Assembly (NCBI GenBank): GCA_963723165.1 | Contig: CAVRPP010000003.1 | Location: 434,001 to 498,000, forward strand | Direction of reading: 5' to 3' | Length of the DNA: 64,000 bases | From: UBA4744 sp963723165 | Lineage (GTDB): Bacteria > Actinomycetota > Acidimicrobiia > Spongiisociales > UBA4744 | Shown: piece by piece, positions 41,029 to 49,890 of the stretch | How positions within the stretch are numbered: the stretch's first letter is position 1 | Layout of the letters: every line of letters starts with the position of its first letter | Position numbers and translations under genes: made by a program | The notes under the pieces: generated by a model | The model's input: the letters and a program-made list of their open reading frames with translations, nothing else | Told to the model about the DNA's origin: nothing | The model's database searches: none

Positions 41029-41657
41029 CGGAAAAGCCCTAGTTGCTCAATGCCATGCTCTGGCTCTGTTTCCAGTTGGGAACCGGCTCGAGCGTCCAAC
41101 GTTGCCTTCATCAGGGCGAAATCCTCTTGCATCGAAGCCAGGACCGAAGCCGAGCCCCGCAGGGCGGCGGCCGGGTGGAAAGTGGGAATGACGATACGGT
41201 TCCACCACGGATAGGCCCGACCTCGCAGCCGGGTGATCCCTCGTTCTTCTTTGAGCAGCAACTTCGTGGCGAAGTTGCCCAGGGTCATGACAACGGCCGG
41301 GTCGATGAGCCGGATCTGTCCGGCCAGATAGTCCTTGCATGCGGCAATCTCATCGGGGCGGGGATCGCGGTTGCCTGGTGGGCGGCACTTGACGACGTTG
41401 GCGATGTACACGTCGGACCGATCGAATCCGATCTCCGATAGGAGCCGGTTGAGGAGTTGGCCCGCAGCCCCAACAAATGGAAGGCCCTGGAGGTCTTCGT
41501 TTCTCCCTGGGCCCTCGCCGACGAACATCACCTCCGCTTGCGGGTTGCCATCGCCAAAGACGACGGTGGTGCGCGTGCTCGACAGCCCGCACGCAGTGCA
41601 ACCGGACGCCTGACCGGCCATGATTTTGAGTTCCTGTGCCGCTGTTGTCTCTGACAT
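41025..41657 (-). CDS. uracil-DNA glycosylase, Fe-S type (family 4/5)
   Basis: 210 aa. It removes uracil from DNA. Four cysteines for a 4Fe-4S cluster are visible: CTAC near 20-23, CRPPG near 88 and CKDYL near 104. Motif A is GEGPGRNEDLQGLPFVGAAG, and motif B is PTFHPAAALRG with the catalytic-type His. Family 4 is favoured. ATG 41657 is chosen, because the longer reading adds 23 basic residues that are not part of the fold and overlap the next gene. Same-strand spacing to the S58 peptidase is 4 nt. Confidence 0.92.
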   Translation of the reverse strand: MSETTAAQELKIMAGQASGCTACGLSSTRTTVVFGDGNPQAEVMFVGEGPGRNEDLQGLPFVGAAGQLLNRLLSEIGFDRSDVYIANVVKCRPPGNRDPRPDEIAACKDYLAGQIRLIDPAVVMTLGNFATKLLLKEERGITRLRGRAYPWWNRIVIPTFHPAAALRGSASVLASMQEDFALMKATLDARAGSQLETEPEHGIEQLGLFR

Positions 41658-41661
41658 TCTC

Positions 41662-42552
41662 TTACCCGGAGTCCAAACCTGCCGCCTCCTGCAACGCTGC
41701 CTCGATGGCACGACCCGTTGCGACAAATGCGGCTTCGCCGATCAGATCAGGCGAAGCCTCCACGTCGCCGCAGGAGACTGCAAAAGCGGCATCGCCATCA
41801 TATCGAGTATGGCCCGGTCGGAGGCACACGGCCAGGGCATCGTGGGTTCGCACGGCCACCCGCAGCAAGTCGTTCCGACCGAGGCGGGCGTTGGTAGCAA
41901 CCACCACCAGGGTGGTGTTGGTAGCCGGGTCTGGAAGCAAGGCCGGCGGTCCGGGGATGAGAGAGCCTCCGGTCAACGGCTCGCCTTCCAGCGTGAAGAC
42001 GTCTCCGACGGCGTTGACCACGGCGAGGGCCCCGACCAGAGCTCCTTCGACCGACACTGAAGCCGACCCCAGGCCTCCTTTGGTGATGGCTTCCATTCCC
42101 CGCCACCCGGCGACCGTCGCACCGGTGCCGGCGCCAACGCTGCCCATCACCACCGGATCGCCGGACGCCGCTCGCGCCGCCGCGGCACCTTCAGCAGGTC
42201 CGGGCCGAACGCTCGGATCCCCGACGAATAGGTCGAAGATCACAGCCGTCGGAACGATAGGAACCGGCCCGACGAGGGTTTGATGACCCCGGCCGGCGGC
42301 TTCAAGCTCGGCGACGACGCCGTCGGCCGCGGCTAACCCAAAAGCACTCCCCCCGGTCAGAAGGATCGCCTGGATCGTCTCGACCCGCATCCCGGGGGCC
42401 AGCAACGCCGTTTCGCGGCTGCCGGGGGCCGCTCCGCGGATCTCTACTGCGGCGACGTTCGGCTCCGGCAAGGTCAATACGGTGCAACCGGTCATGGCGA
42501 CTGGATCAGTCCAGTGGCCCACTTCGATGCCGGGGATGGACGTGATGGTCAA
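41662..42552 (-). CDS. P1/S58 family peptidase (DmpA-like aminopeptidase)
   Basis: 296 aa. Begins ITSIPGIEVGHWTDPVAMTG, typical of the L-aminopeptidase/D-esterase family. LLTGGSAFGLAAADGVV (about 70-86) is highly conserved; the autocatalytic cleavage and nucleophile site is probably the Thr in DPATNTTLVVVATNARL. The protein processes itself into two chains. TTG 42552 overlaps the alr stop as TTGA and gives a normal N-terminus; a GTG at 42591 is the alternative. Physiological substrate unknown. Confidence 0.9.
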   Translation of the reverse strand: MTITSIPGIEVGHWTDPVAMTGCTVLTLPEPNVAAVEIRGAAPGSRETALLAPGMRVETIQAILLTGGSAFGLAAADGVVAELEAAGRGHQTLVGPVPIVPTAVIFDLFVGDPSVRPGPAEGAAAARAASGDPVVMGSVGAGTGATVAGWRGMEAITKGGLGSASVSVEGALVGALAVVNAVGDVFTLEGEPLTGGSLIPGPPALLPDPATNTTLVVVATNARLGRNDLLRVAVRTHDALAVCLRPGHTRYDGDAAFAVSCGDVEASPDLIGEAAFVATGRAIEAALQEAAGLDSG

Positions 42553-43649
42553 GGCACATACCGTCGCGGCAACCGGGGTCCGATCTGACACACAACCTCA
42601 TACGAAATGGTGTCGAGGTGTTCTGCCCACTGATCCGCACTGACCTCCTCGGTCCCCTGCGAACCGAGCAGCACCACCTCGTCGCCCACTTCGACCGGGT
42701 CATCGCCGACATCGACCACAACCTGATCCATGGTGACCGTTCCCGCCAGGGGGTGACGCTTGCCTCTGATCAGCACATCGCCGCCGTGCGCCCCCAACGC
42801 TCGCGGCAGGCCATCTGCGTAACCGACCGGAACGGTGGCGACGTGAGCGTCAACCGGGAGGGCTTTGCGACGACCGTACGACGGTCTTGTCCCGGCGGGG
42901 AGGTGTCGCACCATGGAAACATGGGAGACCACCCGCATGGCCGGCCGGAGGTCGAGTTCCGGCACGAGGCCGGGTGCGGGCCGCTGCCCGTAGATCCCGA
43001 TTCCGACTCGCACCATGTCGAGCCGGGCCTCGGGGTAGAGCAATGTCGCCGCCGTATTGGCAGCATGTCGTAGGGGAACCTCAACACCGGCTTTGCGGAG
43101 CGTCTCGATGAAACCATTGAAGGTGTCCAATTGTCTTCTCGTGAAAACGGCATCTTCTTCTGCCACTGCGAAGTGGGTCCAGACGCCTTCGAGTTGGAGG
43201 TGTCGATTGGCCTCGATGGCGGCCACCAATTCCCTGGCGTCCGCAACGGCAGCCCCAACTCGATGCATGCCGGTGTCCACTTTCAGGTGGGTAGCCAACG
43301 GCCGCTTGGCTACGCCACTGAGCGCTTTGACGAATCCCGATGTGTATACGGTCGGGATCAGATCCCAGGCGACCACCTCGGCCGCCGACTGGTCGGGAGG
43401 TTCGGAGAGCAAGAGAATCGGGGCTTCGATCCCCGCCTCCCGAAGGCGGATGGCTTCCTCCACCAATGCCACGGCCAGCATGGGGGCTCCCGCCTCGACC
43501 GCAGCTTCGGCCACCGGGACATCCCCGTGCCCGTACGCGTCGGCTTTGACCACTGCGCAGAGCCGGGCGGGAGCGGCGATACCGGCCAGCAGGCGGACGT
43601 TGTGCGCGATCGCTGCGAGATCGATCTCGACCCAGGACGGTCTCACCAT
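42549..43649 (-). CDS. alr: alanine racemase
   Basis: 366 aa. PLP enzyme that makes D-alanine for peptidoglycan. The PLP lysine is K35 in CAVVKADAYGHG; the second catalytic base Tyr lies in the C-terminal beta domain (RVGIGIYGQRPAPG and LPVDAHVATVPVGYADGLPR regions). Ends with the family DTISYEVVCQIGPRLPRRYV. GTG/ATG start at 43649 overlaps the nnr stop region by 7 nt. The nnr-alr-tsaE order is actinobacterial. Confidence 0.96.
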   Translation of the reverse strand: MVRPSWVEIDLAAIAHNVRLLAGIAAPARLCAVVKADAYGHGDVPVAEAAVEAGAPMLAVALVEEAIRLREAGIEAPILLLSEPPDQSAAEVVAWDLIPTVYTSGFVKALSGVAKRPLATHLKVDTGMHRVGAAVADARELVAAIEANRHLQLEGVWTHFAVAEEDAVFTRRQLDTFNGFIETLRKAGVEVPLRHAANTAATLLYPEARLDMVRVGIGIYGQRPAPGLVPELDLRPAMRVVSHVSMVRHLPAGTRPSYGRRKALPVDAHVATVPVGYADGLPRALGAHGGDVLIRGKRHPLAGTVTMDQVVVDVGDDPVEVGDEVVLLGSQGTEEVSADQWAEHLDTISYEVVCQIGPRLPRRYVP

Positions 43650-45052
43650 GCGAATCTCCCAATTTCGGTGGCCAGTCGTTCCGCAGTCACCGTACCGCGT
43701 TGAGCTACCGCTGAACCGGCGCGTCCATGCCAGAAGGCAGCCGACCGGCCGGCCGTCTCAGGATCAAGATCCCGGGCCCACAGGGCGGCTGCCAGACCGG
43801 TGAGCACGTCTCCTGTTCCGATGGTTGCCAGCTCGGCACCTCCGCTGGTAACCGCCCACAATTGCTCTCCGGCGATGAACGTTGGCGATCCCTTGAGCAG
43901 CACCACTGCACCGGTTTGTGCCGCCAATTCCCGGGCGTTCTGGTACGTGGCATCCACGCCGGTCAGCCGGTGGAACTCGCCGCCATGAGGAGTAATGAGC
44001 GTCGGATTCGAGCGTTTGACGAGCTCTTCTGGACTGCGGAGCACGTTGATGCCGTCGGCATCGACGAGAAGCGGCCCTGCCCAATCCTCCATGAGGCCGG
44101 CCACGAAGCCTTCTTGCCCGGGCCCCAGTCCCGGGCCGAGGGCCATCACGTCGTAGCGGGCCGCCGTTCGCAGAATGGCGGGGACGTCGGTTGGGACAAA
44201 CCGGGTTCCGGTGCCGATCCCGACGGTCATGATCTCCGCTGTCATTCCGGCGTAGATGGGTTGGAGGGCGGCGGGACAGGCAATAGTGACGGCTCCGGCC
44301 CCACCAACCAGGGCGCTGCGGGCGGCCAGATGAGCGGCCCCGGTCAATCCGGCCGAGCCGCCAACCACCAATACCGACCCGCTCGACCACTTGTGGGCAT
44401 GATGCGCCCGAACGGGACGGGGCGCGTCGGTTTCCTCACAGAGAAGGAAGTCGCCCTCTCCCCCAACGAGGCCGATGTCGGCTATCTCGAGGCGCCCGGA
44501 TAGCTCCGGCCCCCGGCCGATGAGATGGCCGATCTTCAAAGCGTGGAAGGTGACCGTGCGGTTTGCATCGAATACCGGACCAGTGGCCAGGCCGGTGGAT
44601 GCATCGAGTCCGCTCGGGATGTCAACCGCCAGGATTGGCCCCTCTGTTCCGGTCCAGACGGCTGCTGCGTTCGGCAACTCCCCCCGGAATCCGGCGCCAA
44701 AGAGTGCATCTATCACCAGATCGGCTGCAACGGCACCCTCGAGGCCCTGGACCCGCACTCCGGCTTCGACCGCCGATTGATGGGCCCACACGGCGACGGG
44801 CGTTTTGGGGGGTGCGAGGGCATGCACCTCGACTGCAACCCCTCGCTGCTTGAGATAACGGGCGGCGACGTAGCCATCACCTCCGTTGTTGCCCGGCCCG
44901 GCCAGCACTACGACCCGGGAACCGTACGAAGCGCCCATGGCAACTGCAGCCAACGCCACCGCCAATCCGGCCCGTTCCATCAGCATCTCGACCGGATCAA
45001 CCGCGCTCGCATCCAGCCGCGCCGATTCCTCAGGAGTGATGACAGGTTTCAT
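43643..45052 (-). CDS. nnr: bifunctional NAD(P)H-hydrate epimerase/dehydratase
   Basis: 469 aa. Repairs damaged NAD(P)H hydrates. The N-terminal YjeF epimerase domain (1-about 205) has LAGPGNNGGDGYVAARYLKQ (about 50-69) and VDIPSGLDASTG. The C-terminal ribokinase-like dehydratase domain (about 215-469) has VGGSAGLTGAAHLAARSAL, MALGPGLGPGQEG, ITPHGGEFHRL and the ATP/ADP loop IGTGDVLTGLAAAL. The two-domain fusion is normal. It is the first gene of the nnr-alr-peptidase-udg-tsa run. Confidence 0.95.
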   Translation of the reverse strand: MKPVITPEESARLDASAVDPVEMLMERAGLAVALAAVAMGASYGSRVVVLAGPGNNGGDGYVAARYLKQRGVAVEVHALAPPKTPVAVWAHQSAVEAGVRVQGLEGAVAADLVIDALFGAGFRGELPNAAAVWTGTEGPILAVDIPSGLDASTGLATGPVFDANRTVTFHALKIGHLIGRGPELSGRLEIADIGLVGGEGDFLLCEETDAPRPVRAHHAHKWSSGSVLVVGGSAGLTGAAHLAARSALVGGAGAVTIACPAALQPIYAGMTAEIMTVGIGTGTRFVPTDVPAILRTAARYDVMALGPGLGPGQEGFVAGLMEDWAGPLLVDADGINVLRSPEELVKRSNPTLITPHGGEFHRLTGVDATYQNARELAAQTGAVVLLKGSPTFIAGEQLWAVTSGGAELATIGTGDVLTGLAAALWARDLDPETAGRSAAFWHGRAGSAVAQRGTVTAERLATEIGRFAW

Positions 45053-45144
45053 AGGACGGTCACTGCAGGAATGCTACTTGCGAGAGGCTCCGGGTTCCTC
45101 TTCTCCCTGTCACCGTGCGAACCCGCCGGCATGGGAAGTAGGAC

Positions 45145-45150
45145 TAGTTT
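45145..45150 (+). promoter_or_regulatory. -10 box TAGTTT of methyltransferase gene
   Basis: TAGTTT lies 6 nt before ATG 45157 and no Shine-Dalgarno is present, so a leaderless start is likely. Confidence 0.45.
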
Positions 45151-45156
45151 GGCCTC

Positions 45157-45888
45157 ATGGAGTGGTGGGAAGAATTCTTCAAGGGCGACTGGGTCGACGT
45201 CCACGCATCCTTTTGGACCGACGCCCAGACCACCTCACAAGTAGACAGTATCGAACGGCTTCTGGAACTCGAACCGGGCGACACCCTTCTCGATGTTCCA
45301 TGCGGCGAAGGGCGCATTGCACGCCAACTAGCAAGTCGCGGCTACCGGGTGACCGGCGTCGACCGGTCGCCGGAGCTATTGAACCTCGCAACCAAAGCAG
45401 CAGCAGCAGCCGGCCTCGATATCCGCTGGGAGCAGCGCGACATGCGTGACCTGCCGTGGGACGGCACGTTCGACGCCGTGGTTTGCTGGTGGGGCAGTTT
45501 CGGGTACTTCGACGAGGCAGGCGATGCCTCGTTCCTGGAAGCAACGGCTCGTGTCCTGAAACCGGGTGGGCGGTTGATCCTCGAAAACCATGTGGTGGAG
45601 ACGGTGCTGCCCCATTATCAAGCTCGAGGGTGGGAACAAGCCGGCGACGGGTTCGCTCTCACGGAGAACCGGTGGGACCACGCAACCGGCCGGATTGAGG
45701 GGGTCTGGACGCTCATCGTGGATGGCAAACAGACCGTGAGGAACGCTTCGATACGTTTGTACACCTATGCGGAGCTGGTGGGACTCCTCACCACGGCTGG
45801 GTTTTCCAACATCCGGGGCGTCGACCCGACCACCGACACCGAGTTTCAGCTGGGCTCACGCAAGCTGGTGTTGACCGCCGACAAGTAA
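45157..45888 (+). CDS. SAM-dependent methyltransferase
   Basis: 243 aa class I methyltransferase. Motif I is LLDVPCGEGRIARQLASRGY (about 45-64), motif II region VTGVDRSPELLNLA, motif IV DAVVCWWGSFGYF, and post-motif LKPGGRLILENHV. The substrate cannot be predicted; small molecule is likelier than nucleic acid from its size and lack of extra domains. It stands alone between nnr (divergent) and acpS (convergent). Confidence 0.9.
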   Translation: MEWWEEFFKGDWVDVHASFWTDAQTTSQVDSIERLLELEPGDTLLDVPCGEGRIARQLASRGYRVTGVDRSPELLNLATKAAAAAGLDIRWEQRDMRDLPWDGTFDAVVCWWGSFGYFDEAGDASFLEATARVLKPGGRLILENHVVETVLPHYQARGWEQAGDGFALTENRWDHATGRIEGVWTLIVDGKQTVRNASIRLYTYAELVGLLTTAGFSNIRGVDPTTDTEFQLGSRKLVLTADK

Positions 45889-45926
45889 GAAGTGAGACGG
45901 AAGCCGCAGCTCCTGCTCCATGGCTG

Positions 45927-46307
45927 CTACTTCTCGTGCTCGCCGACTGCGATGGCGAACACCATAGCCGTCACGTCGGTGTGAGTGATGGTGACGAGCA
46001 CGTCGGTCACGCCAAGCTGATCCGCCCTCGCCCTGGCCGTCCCGAAGAGATTGACCCTGGGGGCGCCACCGCCGGTTATCTCAATATCCTGCCAGCGGAT
46101 CCGGCGCCATCCAGTTCCCATGCTCTTCATCACGGCTTCCTTGCCGGCAAACCGGGCGGCGTACCGGCGGGCCGGGTGGGCAAAGCGGGAGGCGTAAGCT
46201 CGTTCGTGATCGGTGAACACCCGCTCGGGGAAACGTTCGTACTTCTCGAGCAACGCCTGGACCCGATCGATCTCAGCCAGGTCGACGCCCAATCCAATGA
46301 TCCGCAT
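45927..46307 (-). CDS. acpS: holo-[acyl-carrier-protein] synthase
   Basis: 126 aa. Transfers 4'-phosphopantetheine from CoA to ACP. The signatures are IIGLGVDLAEIDRVQALLEK (residues 3-22, Mg-binding Asp9) and RYAARFAGKEAVMKSMGTGW (about 48-67). Ends VTITHTDVTAMVFAIAVGE. ATG 46307 has TAGCGT 6 nt upstream and no Shine-Dalgarno, so leaderless. Located near nnr and glmS as in other actinobacteria. Confidence 0.95.
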   Translation of the reverse strand: MRIIGLGVDLAEIDRVQALLEKYERFPERVFTDHERAYASRFAHPARRYAARFAGKEAVMKSMGTGWRRIRWQDIEITGGGAPRVNLFGTARARADQLGVTDVLVTITHTDVTAMVFAIAVGEHEK

Positions 46308-46313
46308 CGCGCC

Positions 46314-46319
46314 ACGCTA
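46314..46319 (-). promoter_or_regulatory. -10 box TAGCGT of acpS
   Basis: Minus-strand TAGCGT lies 6 nt before ATG 46307, matching TANNNT. Confidence 0.4.
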
Positions 46320-46501
46320 CCCGAACCGGGCCGACAGCCGCCCGATCGGAATCGAACGGGAGCAAGCTCCGATGGATCCGGCGCTTGTTCTGCGCGCTGG
46401 CGCGGCCGCCCCGGTTTGAGTGATCCGGTGTCGTTCGGCCCTATTGAGTATGGGGTTGGCCACGTAGTGTTGGGACCGGACCAGCCGAACGGGAGAACTC
46501 A

Positions 46502-47488
46502 ATGAAGGCGATCGTTCAAGACGCGTATGGCTCATCTGAGGTCCTCGAGCATCAGGAAATCGACAAACCCGTCGTCAATGACAACGAGGTGCTGGTACGC
46601 GTCCACGCCGCCGCGATCCATGCCGGTGACTGGCTCCTGATGACGGGCCGCCCGCAGCTTTTCCGAATGGGGGTCGGGCTTCGAAAACCAAGAAAGCAGA
46701 TACCGGGATTCGACTTTGCGGGGACCGTCGAGGCGACCGGAAACAAAGCCGAGGAATTCCAACCAGGCGACGAGGTGTTCGGCGAAGCCGCCGGGGGAAG
46801 TTGCGCCGAGTATGTGTCCGTTTCTGAGGACAAGATGGCGTTGAAGCCGGCACGTCTCACGTTGCTGCAAGCCGCGGTGGTGCCCGTCTCCGGAGTCACC
46901 GCCCTTCGGGGGCTGCGCGATGCGGGGAAGGTTCGGCCGGGCCAGCAGGTGTTGATCAATGGGGCTTCAGGGGGCGTCGGCACGTTCGCCGTGCAGATCG
47001 CCAAGGCTCTGGGAGCCGAGGTGACCGGCGTTTGCAGCACGAGGAACGTCGAGCTGGTTCGATCGATCGGAGCCGATCACGTCATCGACTACACCCAGGA
47101 AGACTTCACCCAAGGTGGTGAGCGTTACGACGTTATCCTCGACAACGTAGCCAACCACTCGCTGGCGGATTGCAGACGAGCACTGACCCCAAAGGGGATT
47201 CTCCTCTCCAACAATGGAACCTCAGGCGGACGTTGGATCGGGCCGTTGGGTCGCATGGCAGCCGCAGCGTTGCTGTCGCTGTTCGTGCGCAAACAGAAGC
47301 CCCCGTTCTATGCGCCGGTGAGGAAGAGAGACCTGATCGATCTCACCAAGCTGATCGAAGCCGGCGAGATCACCCCGGTCATTGACAGGACCTACCCGCT
47401 GGCCAAGACCGCTGAGGCTATGGGCCACGTCGGCGAGGGACACGCTCGAGGGAAGGTCGCCATCACTGTGGAGCAGAACAACACGTGA
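46502..47488 (+). CDS. NAD(P)-dependent alcohol dehydrogenase, quinone oxidoreductase-like
   Basis: 328 aa medium-chain dehydrogenase/reductase without the zinc ligands. The GroES-like N-terminal half (PGFDFAGTVEATG, about 62-74) is followed by the Rossmann part with VLINGASGGVGTFAVQIAKA (about 150-169), an NADPH-type AASGGVG-like motif. It resembles zeta-crystallin/quinone reductases. Substrate unknown. The ATG has GGGAGA 6 nt upstream. Confidence 0.9.
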   Translation: MKAIVQDAYGSSEVLEHQEIDKPVVNDNEVLVRVHAAAIHAGDWLLMTGRPQLFRMGVGLRKPRKQIPGFDFAGTVEATGNKAEEFQPGDEVFGEAAGGSCAEYVSVSEDKMALKPARLTLLQAAVVPVSGVTALRGLRDAGKVRPGQQVLINGASGGVGTFAVQIAKALGAEVTGVCSTRNVELVRSIGADHVIDYTQEDFTQGGERYDVILDNVANHSLADCRRALTPKGILLSNNGTSGGRWIGPLGRMAAAALLSLFVRKQKPPFYAPVRKRDLIDLTKLIEAGEITPVIDRTYPLAKTAEAMGHVGEGHARGKVAITVEQNNT

Positions 47489-47594
47489 CGGCCCGGGAGG
47501 GGAGACATTTCCTTCCATCCGATCAGGCACACCTTGGGTGACCAGAAGATTTGAGATGAAGCGCCGGCGACTTCAGGAAGGAGACGATTGGATC

Positions 47595-47963
47595 ATGGAG
47601 GACGTGAGACTCGTCCTCTCAGGACTGTGGGTGGCTCTTATGCTGACCTATCTCTTGGGAGACGTGCTCCGGATATTCGCCGGCGACTTCAAGGCCGGCG
47701 AAATAGATGGTGTAAGTGCAAATCAGTGGATGTGGGTACTGGCCGCCGTAGTGATGCTGATCCCGATTGTCATGGTGGTCTTGTCTCTCACGCTGGCGTA
47801 TCCCGCAATCCGTTGGGTGACCATCGTCGCTGCCGTCTTCTTGGTTCTCTTCAACCTCGTAGGCCTGCCGTACAAAGGTCTCTACGACAACTTCTTGATC
47901 GTCTTTGGCTTCCTGTTCAACGGATTGATCGTCTGGTACGCATGGACTTGGGTTCCTGCCTAG
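47595..47963 (+). CDS. DUF6326-like small membrane protein
   Basis: 122 aa with four membrane helices. The N-terminus MEDVRLVLSGLWVALMLTYL and LLGDVLRIFAGDF match a family of uncharacterised four-helix proteins that I recall as DUF6326. ATG 47595 is preferred, as GGAAGGAG lies 11-12 nt upstream, though the spacing is long; ATG 47556 would add 13 charged residues and has no ribosome site. Lies 106 nt after the oxidoreductase on the same strand and convergent with glmS. Confidence 0.75.
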   Translation: MEDVRLVLSGLWVALMLTYLLGDVLRIFAGDFKAGEIDGVSANQWMWVLAAVVMLIPIVMVVLSLTLAYPAIRWVTIVAAVFLVLFNLVGLPYKGLYDNFLIVFGFLFNGLIVWYAWTWVPA

Positions 47964-47996
47964 CGCCCGGCAGACCGTCGACCGGGGTACGAGCGA

Positions 47997-49823
47997 CTAC
48001 TCCACGGTCACGCTCTTCGCCAGGTTGCGGGGCATATCGATGTCGTGTCCCAATTCCTTGGCCACGTGGTAGGCGAGCAACTGCAGCGGGATGATCGATA
48101 GGACCGGACTCAGGAAATCGGCCGTTCGGGGAATCCGCAGCACATGGTCCGCGTATTTGGCGACTTCTTCGTCGTCTTCGTAGGCAACAGCTACCACACT
48201 GGCCCCCCGGGCTTTCACCTCCTGCAGCCCAGAGATGGTTTTGTCATACAGGTGCGACTGCGTGAGCACGACGACTACCGGTGTGCCGTCTGTGATCAGG
48301 GCAAGCGTCCCGTGCTTGAGTTCCCCGGCCGGCATCGCCTCGGAGTGCATATACGAGATCTCCTTCAGCTTCAGCGAACCCTCGGTTGCGACGGCGTAGT
48401 CGAGCCCGCGGCCGATGAAGTAGATGTCGTCGATTCCAGTTACCCGCCTCGCAATATCTGCGATCTCCGGGTCCATTTTCAGCACCCGGGTGGCCTTGGC
48501 GGGCAGCGCCTGGAGTTCCGCGGCGAGATAGGCAGCACGCTCGGGAGCGATCGTCCCCCGTTCGGTTCCCAATCGCAACGCCAGCAAATACGAGCCGACC
48601 AGCATCGCCGTATAGGCCTTGGTTGAGGCGACTGCGATTTCCGGACCTGCCCGGGTATAGAGAATGTCGGCGGCGTCCCGGCTCAGAGTGCTGCCGACCA
48701 CATTCGTGAGCGCCAGCACCCGCGACCCGAGGTCGGTGGCCAGGCGACCGGCGGCCAGGGTGTCGGCCGTCTCACCGGACTGGCTGATGGCGATCGTCAT
48801 GGTGCCGGGACGAATCAAAGGATCCCGGTACCGCAACTCGTGGGCATAGTCGATCTCGATCGGAATCCGCAGGGCCTTCTCCAGAACGTCGCGAGCCACC
48901 AGACCTGCGTGATAGGCCGTCCCGCAGGCCGTGATCCAGATCTTCTCGAGGCCGGAAACGAATCCCTCCGGATAGCTCACGCCTTCGAGGGCAACAGAGC
49001 CATCCGTATGCAGACGTCCCCGCAGCGTCTCCTCGATCACGGAAGGCTGCTCATAGATCTCTTTCAGCATGAAGTGCTCGAAGCCGCCCTTCTCGGCCTG
49101 ACCCGGGTCCCACGTCACCTCAATCGGGGCACGGGAAACGGGTTCTCCGGCGATGGTTTGGATGGTGACGCCGTCGGCGGTTATGTCGACCATCTCACCG
49201 TCGTCGATGACCAGCACAGAGCGCGTGTAGGGCAGGATGGCGGGGATGTCTGAGGCCAGGAAGGTCTCCCCATCTGCGAGACCAACTACCAGCGGGCTGA
49301 TCATCCTGGCAGCGACAATCCGGCCGGGTTCCCGGGCGCTCATGACGACGACCGCATACGCTCCCCGGGCGCGTCCAATCGCCCGGCGAACCGCCTCCAG
49401 AAGATCGCCGTCGTATTCTTCGGCGACGAGATGGACGAGCACTTCGGTATCGGTATCCGACTCGAACTCGTGACCTTCTTCTTGCAGAGCTTCCTTCAAG
49501 GTGAGGAAGTTCTCGATGATCCCGTTGTGGACCAGCACGAAATCACCGGAGGCGTCGACATGCGGGTGGGCGTTGATGTCGTTTGGTACCCCATGGGTCG
49601 CCCAACGGGTGTGTCCGATTCCGGTCGTTCCGGCAATCGGGCTGTGTTCAAGAAGATCGTCGAGAACACGGAGTTTCCCCGCCGACTTTCGGACTTCGAT
49701 TCGACCGTCGTGAGAGATCGCGATTCCTGCCGAGTCGTATCCTCGATACTCGAGCCGTCGCAGCGAAGAAACGAGCAATTCCTGAGCGTCCCGCGGACCG
49801 ACGTAACCAACTATGCCGCACAT
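47997..49823 (-). CDS. glmS: glucosamine-fructose-6-phosphate aminotransferase
   Basis: 608 aa, standard. Makes glucosamine-6-phosphate from fructose-6-phosphate and glutamine, the first step to UDP-GlcNAc. Cys2 (MCGIVGYVG) is the N-terminal nucleophile; GHTRWATHGVPNDINAHPH and VHNGIIENF lie in the amidotransferase domain (1-about 220). Two SIS isomerase domains follow (ISQSGETADTLAAGRLA; GELKHGTLALI), ending AKSVTVE. GGAG lies 7-8 nt before ATG 49823. A glmS ribozyme lies 67 nt upstream, so GlcN6P should trigger mRNA self-cleavage. Confidence 0.97.
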   Translation of the reverse strand: MCGIVGYVGPRDAQELLVSSLRRLEYRGYDSAGIAISHDGRIEVRKSAGKLRVLDDLLEHSPIAGTTGIGHTRWATHGVPNDINAHPHVDASGDFVLVHNGIIENFLTLKEALQEEGHEFESDTDTEVLVHLVAEEYDGDLLEAVRRAIGRARGAYAVVVMSAREPGRIVAARMISPLVVGLADGETFLASDIPAILPYTRSVLVIDDGEMVDITADGVTIQTIAGEPVSRAPIEVTWDPGQAEKGGFEHFMLKEIYEQPSVIEETLRGRLHTDGSVALEGVSYPEGFVSGLEKIWITACGTAYHAGLVARDVLEKALRIPIEIDYAHELRYRDPLIRPGTMTIAISQSGETADTLAAGRLATDLGSRVLALTNVVGSTLSRDAADILYTRAGPEIAVASTKAYTAMLVGSYLLALRLGTERGTIAPERAAYLAAELQALPAKATRVLKMDPEIADIARRVTGIDDIYFIGRGLDYAVATEGSLKLKEISYMHSEAMPAGELKHGTLALITDGTPVVVVLTQSHLYDKTISGLQEVKARGASVVAVAYEDDEEVAKYADHVLRIPRTADFLSPVLSIIPLQLLAYHVAKELGHDIDMPRNLAKSVTVE

Positions 49824-49890
49824 GGCAGTCTCCTTGCATCGTGAGGAGACCGGGAGGAACTACGGGGCCGTCGATGGTCCCACCCACTCC

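Noticed and set aside
46320..46440. Possible tRNA (GTTCGATTCC on the minus strand) upstream of acpS
   Set aside because: The T-stem does not pair and no full cloverleaf can be drawn; at most a decayed remnant.
49824..49890. Extra small ORF between the ribozyme and glmS
   Set aside because: No start codon with ribosome site leads to a plausible peptide; the stretch is the mRNA leader after cleavage.
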